From contig CADAFA010000039.1 of the NCBI GenBank assembly GCA_902787065.1, positions 1-6,755 on the forward strand: a stretch of 6,755 nucleotides of DNA, read 5' to 3'. Positions 6,745 to 6,755 of the stretch are shown here, in pieces. Within the stretch, counting starts at the first letter, position 1. Each line of letters starts with the position of its first letter. The stretch is from an uncultured Elusimicrobium sp. Its GTDB lineage: Bacteria; Elusimicrobiota; Elusimicrobia; Elusimicrobiales; Elusimicrobiaceae. The position numbers were made by a program, and so were the translations under genes. The notes under the pieces were generated by a model that saw only the letters and a list, made by a program, of their open reading frames with translations, did no database searches and was not told where the DNA came from.

Positions 6745-6755
6745 TTGTGAAATAA

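Noticed and set aside
1..6755. CRISPR array, tRNA or rRNA genes, transposase gene
   Set aside because: No regularly spaced direct repeats, cloverleaf, rRNA core sequence or transposase-like reading frame was seen on either strand.

Overview
The window is AT-rich (roughly one-third G+C by eye) and gene-dense on the + strand. It most resembles a Gram-negative bacterium outside the best-studied phyla. The main evidence is a very large outer-membrane protein of the SprA/Sov family, which ends in a beta-barrel-type aromatic residue. SprA is classically a Bacteroidota protein, but related proteins occur in other diderm phyla. The low G+C, the shortened SprA (1798 residues against about 2400 in Flavobacterium) and the sprA-comF pairing make Elusimicrobiota my best guess. 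That assignment is inference only.

Layout. Bases 1-63 are the last 20 codons of an unidentified upstream gene, followed by a small hairpin and T-run that look like its terminator. Bases 117-188 hold a compact control region: a near-consensus Fur-box-like palindrome, then a good sigma70-type promoter (TTAACA, 17 bp, TATATT) placed so close to the ATG that the mRNA leader would be only about 8-9 nt, with no Shine-Dalgarno sequence. Bases 189-5585 are the sprA-like gene. One base later comF starts (5587-6309), so the two are probably one operon and comF is probably translated by coupling. ComF is a cytoplasmic zinc-ribbon phosphoribosyltransferase-fold protein of DNA uptake/competence, while SprA is an outer-membrane translocon-type protein. 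No shared pathway is evident from the sequence.

The 446 bases after comF contain no convincing protein gene but are highly structured. An extended -10 promoter at 6328-6336 leads into about 240 nt of RNA with a 17-bp closing helix, two internal hairpins and an 11-bp rho-independent terminator. The terminator's two arms straddle one arm of the closing helix, so the RNA must either form a pseudoknot or switch between folds. I recognise no known RNA family in it, and it is the most interesting item here. From 6613 to the window edge lies a G+C-rich, multi-hairpin element that looks like a dispersed palindromic repeat or MITE. It ends in four G-runs that fit a G-quadruplex motif.
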